From: Nitrospira sp.
Lineage (GTDB): Bacteria > Nitrospirota > Nitrospiria > Nitrospirales > Nitrospiraceae
Assembly: GCA_013140455.1 (NCBI GenBank)
Contig: JABFSU010000004.1
Span: forward strand, 1 to 37,376
Reading direction: 5' to 3'
DNA: 37,376 bases
The position numbers were made by a program, and so were the translations under genes. The notes beneath the pieces were generated by a model. That model saw only the letters and a program-made list of their open reading frames with translations. It did no database searches and was not told where the DNA came from. Each line of letters starts with the position of its first letter. The first letter of the stretch is position 1. Below, piece after piece: positions 23,555-32,673 of this stretch.

Positions 23555-25477
23555 ATGCCGATTCCGCTCTACCCGATAACCACGCACGTGCGAGAAACCT
23601 GGAGAAAGAACTTTGGCCTTCGCCTCGGAGCAGGCCTGAGCCTCATTCTCATTCTCGTAATGGGCACCAGTGCCGCAATGCTTGTTCTTCATCAGAGCCA
23701 TGCATTGCGCCATGCTGCCGAGGAGCGGGCGCGCGCCGTAGCCCGCACGTTTGCCGCGGTCGGATCTGCCGCCGTACTCGACAACCTGTATCGCCTCCAG
23801 GAGTCGTTACAACTCTATCTGCAAGATGATTCCCTCATGGAGATCGACATTGTAGACCACGACAGCTTGGTCGTTGCGGCTAAACAACCGGCCAGAATTG
23901 GAACCGTTCTGGATGATCCGGAATGGCTTGAAGCCCGCCAGACAAAGCGTGAAGTCATCATTCAAACCCATCTGCGCGATGGACAACCGGCGCTGGTCAT
24001 TCTCGAGCCATTGTTTGATCGTGATGAACTCACCGCGTGGGTGCGCATGGCCATCTCGCTGGCGGAAGTTGAACAGGAACAGTCTCGCATGATCTGGCAG
24101 CTGCTTGCCGTCACCATCGCCATCATGGCAATCGGCTTGTATGCGATACGGCGCGTGCTGCGCCAAACATCCACCGTGCTGCACAGTGTGGTCTCAACGT
24201 TACACGCTGCGACCGTCCCCAGCCGAGGAAGCGACTCTTCTCAGGCCACTCTTCCCTCGCGCAATGAAGGGGATTATGAACAGCTCCTGACGGCCGCCAC
24301 ACAAGCGGCGTCAGCCTTGAGCACACGGTCAAGCATGCTCCAGGAACTTGCCCAAACGCTCGAAGGCAAAGTAGTCGAACGGACCGCTGAATTGGAAGCC
24401 GCCCGGCTGCACGCGGTGCGGTCGCTCGAAGATCTTCGCGACAATGAGGCTCGCCTGCGCTGTCTCGTCGAGACAGCCGCAGATGCGATCATAGTTGTCG
24501 ACGAACAAGGCGTCATCGAATCGGTCAATCCCGCAACTTGCACGCTCTTTGGTTATAGCATGACAGAACTGCGAGGCCTGCAGGCTCAGACCATGCTACT
24601 CCGCACATCGAACCGGCCGATACAAGGCGACGGACAATCGTATGCGACCATCAGATCTACTGCGGAAGCGGTTGGACGGCATAAGAACGGAACATCGTTT
24701 TCAGCCGAACTGTCTGTGAGTGAAATGACCCTCGCTGGGGCCATTCATTTCACACTCATCGTCCGCGATGTGACGGAACGACGGCACATGAAGGAAATGA
24801 AGCAGCATAGCGACCAGCGCCTACACCAGCTCGGCGAAGAACGGGCGCAACTGTACCATGACCTGCACAGCAGCCTGCTGCAATCCCTGTCGGCGGTGAG
24901 CATGGGGCTGGAAGCGACCAAACTTCTGCTGGAGCAATCCCCTGACCGCGCGCCCAAACAACTCGATCGCACATTGTCTCATTTGCACCGTGTGATCCAA
25001 GAAACACGTGATTACATCATGCGCCTTGAGCCTCGAACGGCCTCCCATGATCATTTCTTGCAATCGATGCAAATGCTGGTTCAGCCGAAAGAGGACTGGC
25101 CCTGTCCTCCATTTCTCATCGACATCGATCCACTCACTGACAGCCAGCTGTCTATCGATCAAGAAATCCATCTACTCTCGATCGCGCGGGAAGCCATCAG
25201 CAACATCGTGCATCACGCCCAAGCCCAGGCAGGAATTATCCGGCTGGGATCATGGGAGAACAAGATCCAACTGGAGATCAAGGACAACGGAAGGGGATTC
25301 AGCCCGGACGAAATCGGCCCCAGCAGCCCGGGCCTCACAAACATGTCCACCCATGCCAAGAAACTTCACGGACGTTTAACCATCGCATCGGCTCCCGGAG
25401 AAGGCACCACGATTCTTGTGACGATACCGCTCTCTCAAGAAGCTCAACATGCAGACGGCCTCGCCCATGCAAACTGA
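23555..25477 (+). CDS. NarX-type sensor histidine kinase with PAS domain
   Basis: The 640-aa kinase has TM1 (about residues 24-46), a periplasmic sensor of about 130 residues, TM2 (about 180-198), a linker or coiled coil, a PAS domain (about 298-410), a HisKA_3 dimerisation region and a C-terminal ATPase domain. The ATPase domain has an N-box (REAISNIVHHA) and G-boxes (DNGRGF, GEGTTI). The likely phospho-histidine is His438 in DLHSSLLQSL, because Gln443 sits at the usual H+5. The residue after the His is Ser, where the family normally has Asp or Glu. The sensor is clearly related to that of the hybrid kinase at 27911. It is nine bases from the cupredoxin-like gene, and the NarL-type regulator upstream is its natural partner. 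Confidence 0.9.
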   Translation: MPIPLYPITTHVRETWRKNFGLRLGAGLSLILILVMGTSAAMLVLHQSHALRHAAEERARAVARTFAAVGSAAVLDNLYRLQESLQLYLQDDSLMEIDIVDHDSLVVAAKQPARIGTVLDDPEWLEARQTKREVIIQTHLRDGQPALVILEPLFDRDELTAWVRMAISLAEVEQEQSRMIWQLLAVTIAIMAIGLYAIRRVLRQTSTVLHSVVSTLHAATVPSRGSDSSQATLPSRNEGDYEQLLTAATQAASALSTRSSMLQELAQTLEGKVVERTAELEAARLHAVRSLEDLRDNEARLRCLVETAADAIIVVDEQGVIESVNPATCTLFGYSMTELRGLQAQTMLLRTSNRPIQGDGQSYATIRSTAEAVGRHKNGTSFSAELSVSEMTLAGAIHFTLIVRDVTERRHMKEMKQHSDQRLHQLGEERAQLYHDLHSSLLQSLSAVSMGLEATKLLLEQSPDRAPKQLDRTLSHLHRVIQETRDYIMRLEPRTASHDHFLQSMQMLVQPKEDWPCPPFLIDIDPLTDSQLSIDQEIHLLSIAREAISNIVHHAQAQAGIIRLGSWENKIQLEIKDNGRGFSPDEIGPSSPGLTNMSTHAKKLHGRLTIASAPGEGTTILVTIPLSQEAQHADGLAHAN

Positions 25478-25601
25478 TCGTTCTGTCATGCAGTCCGAGA
25501 GACACCTGATCGTCGCGGTCTCCAACCCTTCCGTACCAAAGAGTGGCTGGACGACCTGCATTTCCTGCCCTGTCCGTCGACCGATGTGCAGGTGAATCTC
25601 A

Positions 25602-27041
25602 ATGAACGGCTATCCTGCGAATCCTCGTACCTCCCTGAACCGATTTGCCATGACTACGCGCTTCAACGCTCACATCGGGCGACCAGCCATTCATGCTCTG
25701 GGACCGTTCCTCTGCGCGATGGTTGGGATAACCGGTCTATTTCCTCCTTCTGAAGCCCAGGCCATTCCCGCCTTCGCGAGAAAATACGCTGTGGCCTGCA
25801 CAACCTGCCACACGGCGCCTCCACGCCTCAACACGTTCGGAGAGCGGTTTCTTGAAAACGGGTACCAGCTGCCGGGCACGGAAGATGGCGGAAGCATCGG
25901 GAAGAAAAATCTCGGCGACATCAGCCTCGACGACGTGTCTCATTACCTGGGCGTCCGGCTTCGGGGGAATGTACTCACACGCTACCGGTTTAAGCAACAG
26001 AGCCCGGCCGGCACAGAACCCGGCACCGTCGAAAACAAGTCTGAATTGGGGTTTCCTGAAGTGTTCAGCCTCTTCACGGCCGGCACCCTATCGAAAAATA
26101 TTGGATTCTTCGCCGAGTTGGAATCTAACCTGCATGAGCGTGTCACCGGCATTGAACGCGCATTCCTCACCTTCGATAATCTCCTAGGACAAGACGTCAT
26201 GCATATCCGGATCGGGCGGCTTGACCCGTCCGCAGCATCATCGTTTTCCACCCTGCGTCAGCAACTAGACGCCATCGGCGCAAGCATCAATCCGTCGTCC
26301 GATGTCGTCCAACGAGCCGGACTCCTCCCGCTGGCCACTGCAGGAAAATTCTACGGCCTGCGCGACCGGTCTGGAGCCGTCCTGTCGCCCTATACCCCCG
26401 CGCTCTATAACAGCGTGGCGGAAACCGGCATTGAGATCCGCGGCCGTCCCTTCGGCGAATGGTTCCTGTATCAGCTGGGCGTGCTCAACGGAGCGCATGA
26501 AGGATCCGGCGATTCCAATAAAGGGAAAGACATCTACGGCGCGATTCGTTTTGACTATGTCCGATCGAGCAATTTCTCGGCGAGCATGACGGGTTTCGCC
26601 TACATAGGAAACAGCAATGCGATGGTGTTTGATGGAGCCAACAATGCCAACGTGAGCTGGAACCGCTACGGGATTGCCGGCCATGCGCGATATAAAATGC
26701 TGGACCTGTACGGCATGTATACCATGGACTACATCAGGCATCTGCCGTCGGCGGTCTCGGCCACGTTCGATAAGACTGCCAGCGGCCTCTCAGTTGCGGC
26801 CGATGTCTACATGACGAATCAGACGCTCCTCTCAGTACGATACGATCACATGGATGCAGGCGGCGAACGGACGCAACGGGCGTCGCAGAGTGTTGTCGGG
26901 ACACAAATCAAGCACTACCTGCGGTCCAATGTCGCGATCTATGCACGTGGCGATGCCAACGTGCGCAAAGCGGAAGACGGGAATGCTGCGGCCCGCAATT
27001 TACGCAACGCCGTGTTTGTGGGAATCGACGTCGCGTACTAA
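25602..27041 (+). CDS. Monoheme cytochrome-porin fusion, Cyc2-like layout
   Basis: The 479-aa protein has a signal peptide ending near residue 54 (SEAQA/IPAFA). One heme site follows (CTTCH, residues 66-70) within AIPAFARKYAVACTTCHTAPPRLNTFGERF. About 380 residues of alternating, aromatic-edged beta strands end in a typical outer-membrane C-terminus (VFVGIDVAY). One N-terminal heme plugged into a porin is the layout of Cyc2, the outer-membrane iron oxidase. The PAFAR...CxxCH...P.LN.FG..F...GY pattern also fits. Such heme-porin proteins form a broad group, so Fe(II) oxidation is only a hypothesis. An alternative start is the ATG at 25650, which gives a shorter signal peptide. GGTGA precedes 25602. 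Confidence 0.78.
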   Translation: MNGYPANPRTSLNRFAMTTRFNAHIGRPAIHALGPFLCAMVGITGLFPPSEAQAIPAFARKYAVACTTCHTAPPRLNTFGERFLENGYQLPGTEDGGSIGKKNLGDISLDDVSHYLGVRLRGNVLTRYRFKQQSPAGTEPGTVENKSELGFPEVFSLFTAGTLSKNIGFFAELESNLHERVTGIERAFLTFDNLLGQDVMHIRIGRLDPSAASSFSTLRQQLDAIGASINPSSDVVQRAGLLPLATAGKFYGLRDRSGAVLSPYTPALYNSVAETGIEIRGRPFGEWFLYQLGVLNGAHEGSGDSNKGKDIYGAIRFDYVRSSNFSASMTGFAYIGNSNAMVFDGANNANVSWNRYGIAGHARYKMLDLYGMYTMDYIRHLPSAVSATFDKTASGLSVAADVYMTNQTLLSVRYDHMDAGGERTQRASQSVVGTQIKHYLRSNVAIYARGDANVRKAEDGNAAARNLRNAVFVGIDVAY

Positions 27042-27065
27042 CTCGTAATCCCTGGAGTCGAGGCT

Positions 27066-27839
27066 ATGCACACACGGAATCTTGCGCTGCTCGTCATGAT
27101 CACGCTGGTCACCGGGATCGCCCTGCCTGTGGGAGCCGAAAAGCCTGATGGCCACAGACAGACGCAGGAAAGAGGGCGCCATATCTATGAGCGGGCCTGC
27201 CTATGGTGCCATGGAACGGAGGGGCGAGGCGACGGACCGGCCGGCTGGACCATCGGCCGCTACACGGCGCCTCGCCCGCGAGATTTTGTGTCTGAAGGAT
27301 TCAAGTTTCGCAGCACCCCATCTGGAGAACTGCCGAGCGATCACGACCTCTTTCGCACCGTGACCCGAGGCATTCCCGGAGTCATGCCCCCGTTCGGGTC
27401 GTTGACGGAACAGGAGCGGTGGGAGGTCATCGCCTACATCAAGTCCTTCAATCCTGCATTCAAGGAGGCGCCGCCGATTCCTCTGAACGTTCCCATTCCC
27501 TCTATTCCCGCCTCCGAGACCAGCATCACACAAGGAAGAGCGATATACCTTCAGTTCGGCTGTCAAGGCTGCCATGGTGAAAACGGCACGGGGGACGGCC
27601 CCGTCCACCGAGCCGGAGAATTGCGAGACGAACAGAGACTCCGGATCGCCCCCACCGACTTGACCAACCGCGCGTCGTTCAAGAATGGGTCCGATCCCCG
27701 CGATATCTATCGGACCCTCATGACCGGCTTGGACGGAACACCCATGCCGTCGTACTCCGCCAACTTTGAGGGAAGCGAAGACAACGTGTGGCATCTCGTG
27801 AATTACCTTCTATCGCTCTCGCCGGAGCCATCTCAGTAA
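27066..27839 (+). CDS. Periplasmic diheme cytochrome c
   Basis: The 257-aa protein has a signal peptide (about residues 1-24) and two class-I cytochrome c domains. Heme 1 is CLWCH (45-49) with Met107 (GVMPPF) as likely distal ligand; heme 2 is CQGCH (166-170) with Met227 (GTPMPSY). Each heme site is followed by GxxGxGDGP, as in many diheme carriers of the CccA/cbb3-associated type. The role is electron shuttling between periplasmic partners. It starts 24 bases after the porin-cytochrome stop, so the two probably work together. The hybrid kinase follows by 71 bases. Confidence 0.9.
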   Translation: MHTRNLALLVMITLVTGIALPVGAEKPDGHRQTQERGRHIYERACLWCHGTEGRGDGPAGWTIGRYTAPRPRDFVSEGFKFRSTPSGELPSDHDLFRTVTRGIPGVMPPFGSLTEQERWEVIAYIKSFNPAFKEAPPIPLNVPIPSIPASETSITQGRAIYLQFGCQGCHGENGTGDGPVHRAGELRDEQRLRIAPTDLTNRASFKNGSDPRDIYRTLMTGLDGTPMPSYSANFEGSEDNVWHLVNYLLSLSPEPSQ

Positions 27840-27910
27840 CGGGTGCCACTCCGGCAAACCGCGCACAAAGCCGATATAGACAGGAGCATTCGGAACTCGA
27901 AAAGGCATTC

Positions 27911-30865
27911 ATGGACTTCTACCTCTTACAACCATGCCGGCGGCTCACCGAAACCTGGCGGAACTCACTCCGCTTTCGGATGACCGCCATACTCTGCACC
28001 CTCCTCACAGTTATCATGGGAATCATGTCGGCCGTGATGGTGGAATCACAGCGCGCACTTCTTCGTCAGTCTGCCGAAATCCGGGCGCACACCATCGTCA
28101 AAACGTTTGCGATCCTCGGCGCTGCCGCCGTAATCGACAATCTGTTCCGCATCCAGGAGGGCATCGGGCGCTATAGCCAAGACCCCGACGTGAAGGATCT
28201 CGATATTGTCGACTCCGACAGCCTCATTGTGGCGGCAAAAACCGCCTCGCGCATCGGGATGGTCCTCAGCGATCTGCAGTGGGCGTCGATGAGACAGGGA
28301 GGCCGGTCCGCCATGCTCGCAAGCCGGTCGGAACAAGGCGAGCCCCTGCTTATCCTCGTAGAACCGTTGTCCGAGGGTGGACAGAACTCCGCCTATGTGC
28401 GGGTCGTCTATTCCCTGCAAAGCATGCAGACCGCGCAGACAGAGATCGCCTGGAAAATGCTGGGGTTGACGGCGCTGCTGCTGCTGGGAGCACTCTTCGT
28501 GGTGCAGCGCATGCTGTCGTATATCGTCGTTCGATACACCATCATCGCTGAAACTCTCGGTACTGCCCTGGCGCGATTCTCGATGAGAGACACTGACAGA
28601 GAACCGGCGACGAGGGTCCCTGCCGCCACTCCAGCGGCAGGGACCGATTTCGAACAGATCGAACAGCTCGTGGCATCGACGGCTCGAACTCTTGAGAGGC
28701 AAGGGGAGTCCTTGCTTCGACTTACCCAGGAGCAGGAACGCACAATCCAGGAACGAACCGCGTCGCTGGAAGCCCATCAAATCCGGCTGCGGTCCATCAT
28801 CGAGACGGCGGTGGATGGCATCATTGTCATCGATACCCGTGGCGTGATCGAATCGATCAACCCAGCCGTCACAACATTATTCGGATATCCTCCTGAAGAG
28901 CTGCTTGGTCGAAACATCAGCACACTCATGCCGCTCCCGTATAGTCGGGAACACGACGGCTATCTCCGCAGCTACCTCACGAGCGGCATGAAAAAGATCA
29001 TCGGGGTCGGCCGTGAAGTACCCGCCCGGCGGAAAGACGGCAGTACGTTCCCTATTGAACTGTCTGTGACCGAGATGGACCTTCAGGGAACACGCAAATT
29101 TGTAGGAACGGTGCGGGACATTACGGATCGAATACGAGCGGAGGACTCGCTGGCTCAGGCTGCGCAGAATCTTGAATGGAAAAACTGGGAACTGTCGATG
29201 GCGAGAGATCAGGCACTGGAAGCCGTGCGCGCCAAGTCAGAATTCCTGGCGACGATGAGCCACGAGATTCGCACCCCGATGAACGGCGTCATTGGCATGA
29301 CCGGTCTGCTGCTGGAGACGACGCTCTCGGAAGAACAGCGTGAGTACGCGGAGGTCGTCCGGAGATCAGGCGATCATTTGCTGAACATCATCAACGACAT
29401 CCTCGACTTCTCTAAGTTCGAAGCAGGGAAAATCAGTCTGGAGATCCTCGACTTCGACGTGCGAGCGACGGTGGAAGATGCCGTTGGTCTCGTCGCCGAG
29501 CGCGCGTATGCCAAGGGCCTCGAGCTGGCCTGTCTCGTACAAGCCAGTGTACCGACGACGCTCACCAGTGATCCTGGCCGTCTCCGCCAGATCCTGGTGA
29601 ATCTCATCGGAAACGCCATCAAGTTTACCGATCAGGGCGAGGTCGTCATGACAGTCAGCCTGGTACACGCCTCTGATGCAACCATACCAAAAGAAGCGCT
29701 GGTGCGGTTCGAAGTGGCGGATACCGGCATCGGACTCACGCCCGAGCAAAGCGCCAAGCTCTTCAGGCCGTTCACACAGGCAGACAGCTCTACCACGAGA
29801 AAGTTCGGAGGCACCGGCCTCGGACTCGCCATCTGCAAACAATTGGCGGAGGCGATGGGAGGAGATATTGGTGTGATCAGCGAGCCAGGACAAGGAAGCA
29901 CCTTTTGGTTCACGGCCCGATGTGGAGTCCGACCCGAACAACAAATTCCCTCTCCTCCACTACCCCCGTCCCTTCAACGCAGTCGGATTCTCATCGTGGA
30001 TGATCATGCCGTAAACAGGAAGGTGCTTGAATATCAACTTCGCGACATGAAGCTCATCCATGAAAGCGCCGAAGACGGCTTTGAAGCACTGGACCTCTTG
30101 CGAACCGCAGTCAAGGAGGGTGCGCCCTTCGATCTCGCCATCTTGGATATGCAGATGCCAAAGATGGATGGGCTGGAACTGGCTCGCCGGATTACAGCAG
30201 ATCCGGCTCTCCGCTCGACTCGCATGATCCTCCTGACATCATTGGGCCGCCGCGGAGACGGCAAGGCGGCCCAAGAAGCCGGCATTTCGGCCTACCTGAC
30301 GAAACCCATACGCCCATCACAGCTTGCCGACTGCCTCCGCCTCATCCTGGCCAAATCACCGGCACTGTCTCCGGCTATTGCACCAATCATCACCCGCCAT
30401 AGCCTGTCCGAATCCCGCGCTCGCTCCAGAGGACATATTCTCCTCGCTGAAGACAACCCGATCAATCAGAAAGTCGCCGTGAAGATGATCGAGAAACTCG
30501 GCTATCGGATCGATGTCGCCGGGAACGGGCAAGAGGCTATTGAAGCGCTTGAGCGAATCCCGTACGGATTGGTGTTCATGGATTGCCAGATGCCTGAAAT
30601 GAACGGGCTCGACGCCACCAAGGCCATTCGTCGCCGGGAGAGTGGCGGACGGCATACACCAATCATCGCTATGACAGCCAATGCCATGCAGGAAGATCGT
30701 GACCGCTGTTTACACGCCGGCATGGACGACTTCGTCAGCAAGCCGGTGAGTGCGCAGCAGTTACAGAACATACTCCAGCGCTGGCTGCCTGGACCGGACG
30801 ACCCAGCAGCAATGAACGCGCGGCCGGCCTCCTCACTGGATCAAGCCAACCCCTCAGAGACCTGA
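27911..30865 (+). CDS. Hybrid sensor histidine kinase with two receiver domains
   Basis: The 984-aa protein reads TM1 (about residues 24-44), periplasmic sensor (45-180), TM2 (about 184-204), PAS (293-410), HisKA with His451 ([11 protein letters not shown]), ATPase domain ([19 protein letters not shown]; about 553-670), receiver 1 with Asp746 (ILDMQMP) and receiver 2 with Asp891 (FMDCQMP). No HPt domain is present, so a separate phosphotransfer protein or direct transfer is needed for output. Its sensor segment matches that of the kinase at 23555 in order and spacing ([20 protein letters not shown] against RTFAAVGSAAVLDNLYRLQE). The start is the ATG at 27911 with AAAGG upstream. An earlier frame start overlaps the cytochrome gene and lacks a membrane-proximal match. 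Confidence 0.9.
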   Translation: MDFYLLQPCRRLTETWRNSLRFRMTAILCTLLTVIMGIMSAVMVESQRALLRQSAEIRAHTIVKTFAILGAAAVIDNLFRIQEGIGRYSQDPDVKDLDIVDSDSLIVAAKTASRIGMVLSDLQWASMRQGGRSAMLASRSEQGEPLLILVEPLSEGGQNSAYVRVVYSLQSMQTAQTEIAWKMLGLTALLLLGALFVVQRMLSYIVVRYTIIAETLGTALARFSMRDTDREPATRVPAATPAAGTDFEQIEQLVASTARTLERQGESLLRLTQEQERTIQERTASLEAHQIRLRSIIETAVDGIIVIDTRGVIESINPAVTTLFGYPPEELLGRNISTLMPLPYSREHDGYLRSYLTSGMKKIIGVGREVPARRKDGSTFPIELSVTEMDLQGTRKFVGTVRDITDRIRAEDSLAQAAQNLEWKNWELSMARDQALEAVRAKSEFLATMSHEIRTPMNGVIGMTGLLLETTLSEEQREYAEVVRRSGDHLLNIINDILDFSKFEAGKISLEILDFDVRATVEDAVGLVAERAYAKGLELACLVQASVPTTLTSDPGRLRQILVNLIGNAIKFTDQGEVVMTVSLVHASDATIPKEALVRFEVADTGIGLTPEQSAKLFRPFTQADSSTTRKFGGTGLGLAICKQLAEAMGGDIGVISEPGQGSTFWFTARCGVRPEQQIPSPPLPPSLQRSRILIVDDHAVNRKVLEYQLRDMKLIHESAEDGFEALDLLRTAVKEGAPFDLAILDMQMPKMDGLELARRITADPALRSTRMILLTSLGRRGDGKAAQEAGISAYLTKPIRPSQLADCLRLILAKSPALSPAIAPIITRHSLSESRARSRGHILLAEDNPINQKVAVKMIEKLGYRIDVAGNGQEAIEALERIPYGLVFMDCQMPEMNGLDATKAIRRRESGGRHTPIIAMTANAMQEDRDRCLHAGMDDFVSKPVSAQQLQNILQRWLPGPDDPAAMNARPASSLDQANPSET

Positions 30866-30874
30866 GCTCAGGTC
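30859..30874. other. Perfect 16-bp palindrome at the kinase stop codon
   Basis: GACCTGAG and CTCAGGTC abut with no spacer and include the TGA stop (30863-30865). With no loop and no T-run it is a poor terminator. It might be a protein site or chance. Confidence 0.3.
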
Positions 30875-30982
30875 ACACCTATCACCGTCGAATCTTCCGC
30901 AACCGGATATTCGGTCTTATTCGGGTGAATCCGCATGCATTGCCGGTCTGCTCATTGAAACCACAACCTCCGGGACCAGAGA

Positions 30983-31405
30983 TTATCTGATGTGCTCCCT
31001 TCCCGTCAGAATACTCCCGATGCGCCGGACGAGTTCCTTCATGCCGGTTTGGGGATACTGCAAGACATAGATAGAATGGTCGGCAAGACGATCGAAGAGG
31101 GCCTGCGATATCCGTGAAATCCCGACGAGCACGACAGGATAATCGACCGTGCGCTGCACAGCCGCCAGATCATCGACGAGAGTGAGGTCAAACACTTCCC
31201 CTTGGACCGCTCGCCTGATGGCCAGCACAACGGCCGTGCCTAACCGGCCGGATATCAGCAGATTATTCCCGTGCGGGACGGCGGTTCCCTCGCAGCCGGG
31301 AAGGGCCGTGACGCAATACCCCTTGCGCAGGAGATCACCGCAAAGGAAGGTCATTGCACCCGTGAGAAAAGCATCTCGCTTCGCATCCGCATGCGTCTCC
31401 GGCAT
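30983..31405 (-). CDS. Hypothetical protein downstream of PilZ gene
   Basis: The 140-aa product is soluble and alpha/beta in character, with hydrophobic strands such as NLLISGRLGTAVVLAI and YPVVLVGISRI. I recognise no family or active site. The frame is open 40 codons further upstream into the PilZ gene, but the ATG at 31405 has GGGAG at good spacing, so I start there. It follows the PilZ gene by 44 bases and probably shares its promoter. Confidence 0.65.
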   Translation of the reverse strand: MPETHADAKRDAFLTGAMTFLCGDLLRKGYCVTALPGCEGTAVPHGNNLLISGRLGTAVVLAIRRAVQGEVFDLTLVDDLAAVQRTVDYPVVLVGISRISQALFDRLADHSIYVLQYPQTGMKELVRRIGSILTGREHIR

Positions 31406-31449
31406 GGCAATCTCCCGACAATCTGACGAATCGGAACTGCGGGAAGGAT

Positions 31450-31815
31450 TCAGTGGGCGCGGAGAAACTTCACCCCAACAAAACAAACACCGCCTTGCAA
31501 GAGCGCCGGCACGGATCGCGTCCAACAGACTTCGACCAACTCCGAAGCCACCTCATTCGTTGAGTTCCGCCGCAAGCCGACTCTCAGCTGTTGCTGCAAC
31601 GCCGGCTGCCCCTCCATCATCAACAACATACCGCCTTGCGAGAGATTCACTGAAAGCGCCTGTCCTTGCTTCGCCGAATGAGCCTGCACGCCAGCCGCCG
31701 CATTGCGCTGATCGTCAAGCGCCTCGTAGGGAATCGCTCGTATGAACGCCATCCGGTCGGCATGACCCGGCCTGGGCTGCTTCAAGGACCACGTCCATGG
31801 CTGTTTGCGAGGCAT
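31450..31815 (-). CDS. Small PilZ-domain protein
   Basis: The 121-aa protein is essentially one PilZ domain. An N-terminal Arg pair (Arg21, Arg26 in RMAFIRAIPY) and the NxSxGG motif (NLSQGG, residues 57-62) are the cyclic di-GMP contacts, although the first motif is looser than usual. AAAGGAAG precedes the ATG at 31815. A consensus promoter with an embedded dyad lies about 75 bases upstream. It is the first of two minus-strand genes, followed by the unknown 140-aa protein. It is similar in size and layout to the PilZ protein at 32219, possibly a paralogue. Confidence 0.82.
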   Translation of the reverse strand: MPRKQPWTWSLKQPRPGHADRMAFIRAIPYEALDDQRNAAAGVQAHSAKQGQALSVNLSQGGMLLMMEGQPALQQQLRVGLRRNSTNEVASELVEVCWTRSVPALLQGGVCFVGVKFLRAH

Positions 31816-31884
31816 AGTGACTTCCTTTCACATCGGCGCCGGCGTTTCCCGATACGATCATCTGGCTTCCCCAGATCGCTGAGT

Positions 31885-31900
31885 TGGGATTATATTCCCA
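31885..31900. promoter_or_regulatory. Dyad TGGGA-N6-TCCCA, site 4
   Basis: Perfect 5-bp arms flank TTATAT. The dyad encloses the whole -10 box of the minus-strand PilZ promoter, so binding would block RNA polymerase. Confidence 0.6.
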
Positions 31901-31917
31901 CGCTCACAACCTGTCAA
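31889..31917 (-). promoter_or_regulatory. Full-consensus sigma-70 promoter of the PilZ gene pair
   Basis: On the minus strand TTGACA (31912-31917) and TATAAT (31889-31894) are spaced by exactly 17 bases, matching the housekeeping consensus at all 12 positions. The predicted start is near 31882, about 67 bases before the ATG at 31815. A promoter this strong usually needs repression, and the dyad over the -10 box fits that. Confidence 0.75.
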
Positions 31918-32166
31918 CGATGGAGGAGGGAATATCGTCCGTGCCATCAGACAGAATCGTTGGCCGGGTTCAGCACGAAAACGATCACGGCAAGTCATGC
32001 TCAAGAACGGATCAGCGCCTATGATTCACGAGAGAGGCGGGACCTGCCGCCAGGCATTTAGCCGGACACGGGGGAGACGAGATCGAGGGGCAGAGCAGCG
32101 CGGCGGTCTAGCCCGCATGCCCCGTGAACACGTCGGCAGCCATCGCGGATTCACCCCTGCGACCAG

Positions 32167-32193
32167 CCTGGACGCGGCAACTCAGCGTCCAGG
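32167..32193 (-). terminator. Hairpin downstream of second small PilZ gene
   Basis: CCTGGACGC (32167-32175) and GCGTCCAGG (32185-32193) pair perfectly around a 9-base loop, starting 25 bases after the minus-strand stop. No T-run follows. Confidence 0.45.
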
Positions 32194-32218
32194 CCGGCGG
32201 GCTCGCGACGAAGGCTCT

Positions 32219-32575
32219 TCACAGAATGAACCGCAATCCCACAAAATAAACAGGATGGGCATCGCCGCTCAGGAGCGGCATCTTCCTTGTCCATCTCACT
32301 TCACTCAAAGTCGGTGTGCCCACCTCGTACACCGGAGAGGGAACGAGAATCCGCAAGACCTGGTCCACCTCAGGCTCCCGATCCATGAGCACGAGCAGCC
32401 CCTTCGGGCTGATGTTGAGCGTCAGCGCCTGACCTGAGACAGAAAAATCCTGACAACCATTCAGAGTCGTCCCAGTGGCAACCATCTCAATATCGATAGT
32501 CCGCATGAGAGGCGCCCGGTCAGTGTGGGGCTTTGGGGGCACCTTCGTCTCCCACTCGAACAATCTCTTAGCCAT
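32219..32575 (-). CDS. Small PilZ-domain protein
   Basis: The 118-aa product has Arg20 and Arg25 before the barrel and NISPKG (residues 54-59), a NxSxxG motif. The rest shows alternating strands ending in VYFVGLRFIL, as PilZ domains do. The arginine motif is imperfect, so ligand binding is likely but not certain. AAGGAG precedes the ATG at 32575. It is followed by a hairpin and probably forms its own transcript. Length, charge and motif spacing resemble the PilZ protein at 31450. Confidence 0.75.
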   Translation of the reverse strand: MAKRLFEWETKVPPKPHTDRAPLMRTIDIEMVATGTTLNGCQDFSVSGQALTLNISPKGLLVLMDREPEVDQVLRILVPSPVYEVGTPTLSEVRWTRKMPLLSGDAHPVYFVGLRFIL

Positions 32576-32673
32576 CGGCGCTCCTTCGGTCCGTCAGATT
32601 CATTCCAAAGCCATTACAAACGCGCACTCCAAGGAACAAGCCGACCGCGTGAAACCTCATGACTGGATGTTGC

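Larger units (their letters stand above)
31816..32218. other. 403-bp intergenic region
   Basis: It contains the PilZ promoter and dyad near 31885-31917 and a hairpin at 32167-32193. A partial dyad GGGAATATCGTCCG near 31928 resembles the operator. No credible ORF is seen between about 31940 and 32160. Confidence 0.5.
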
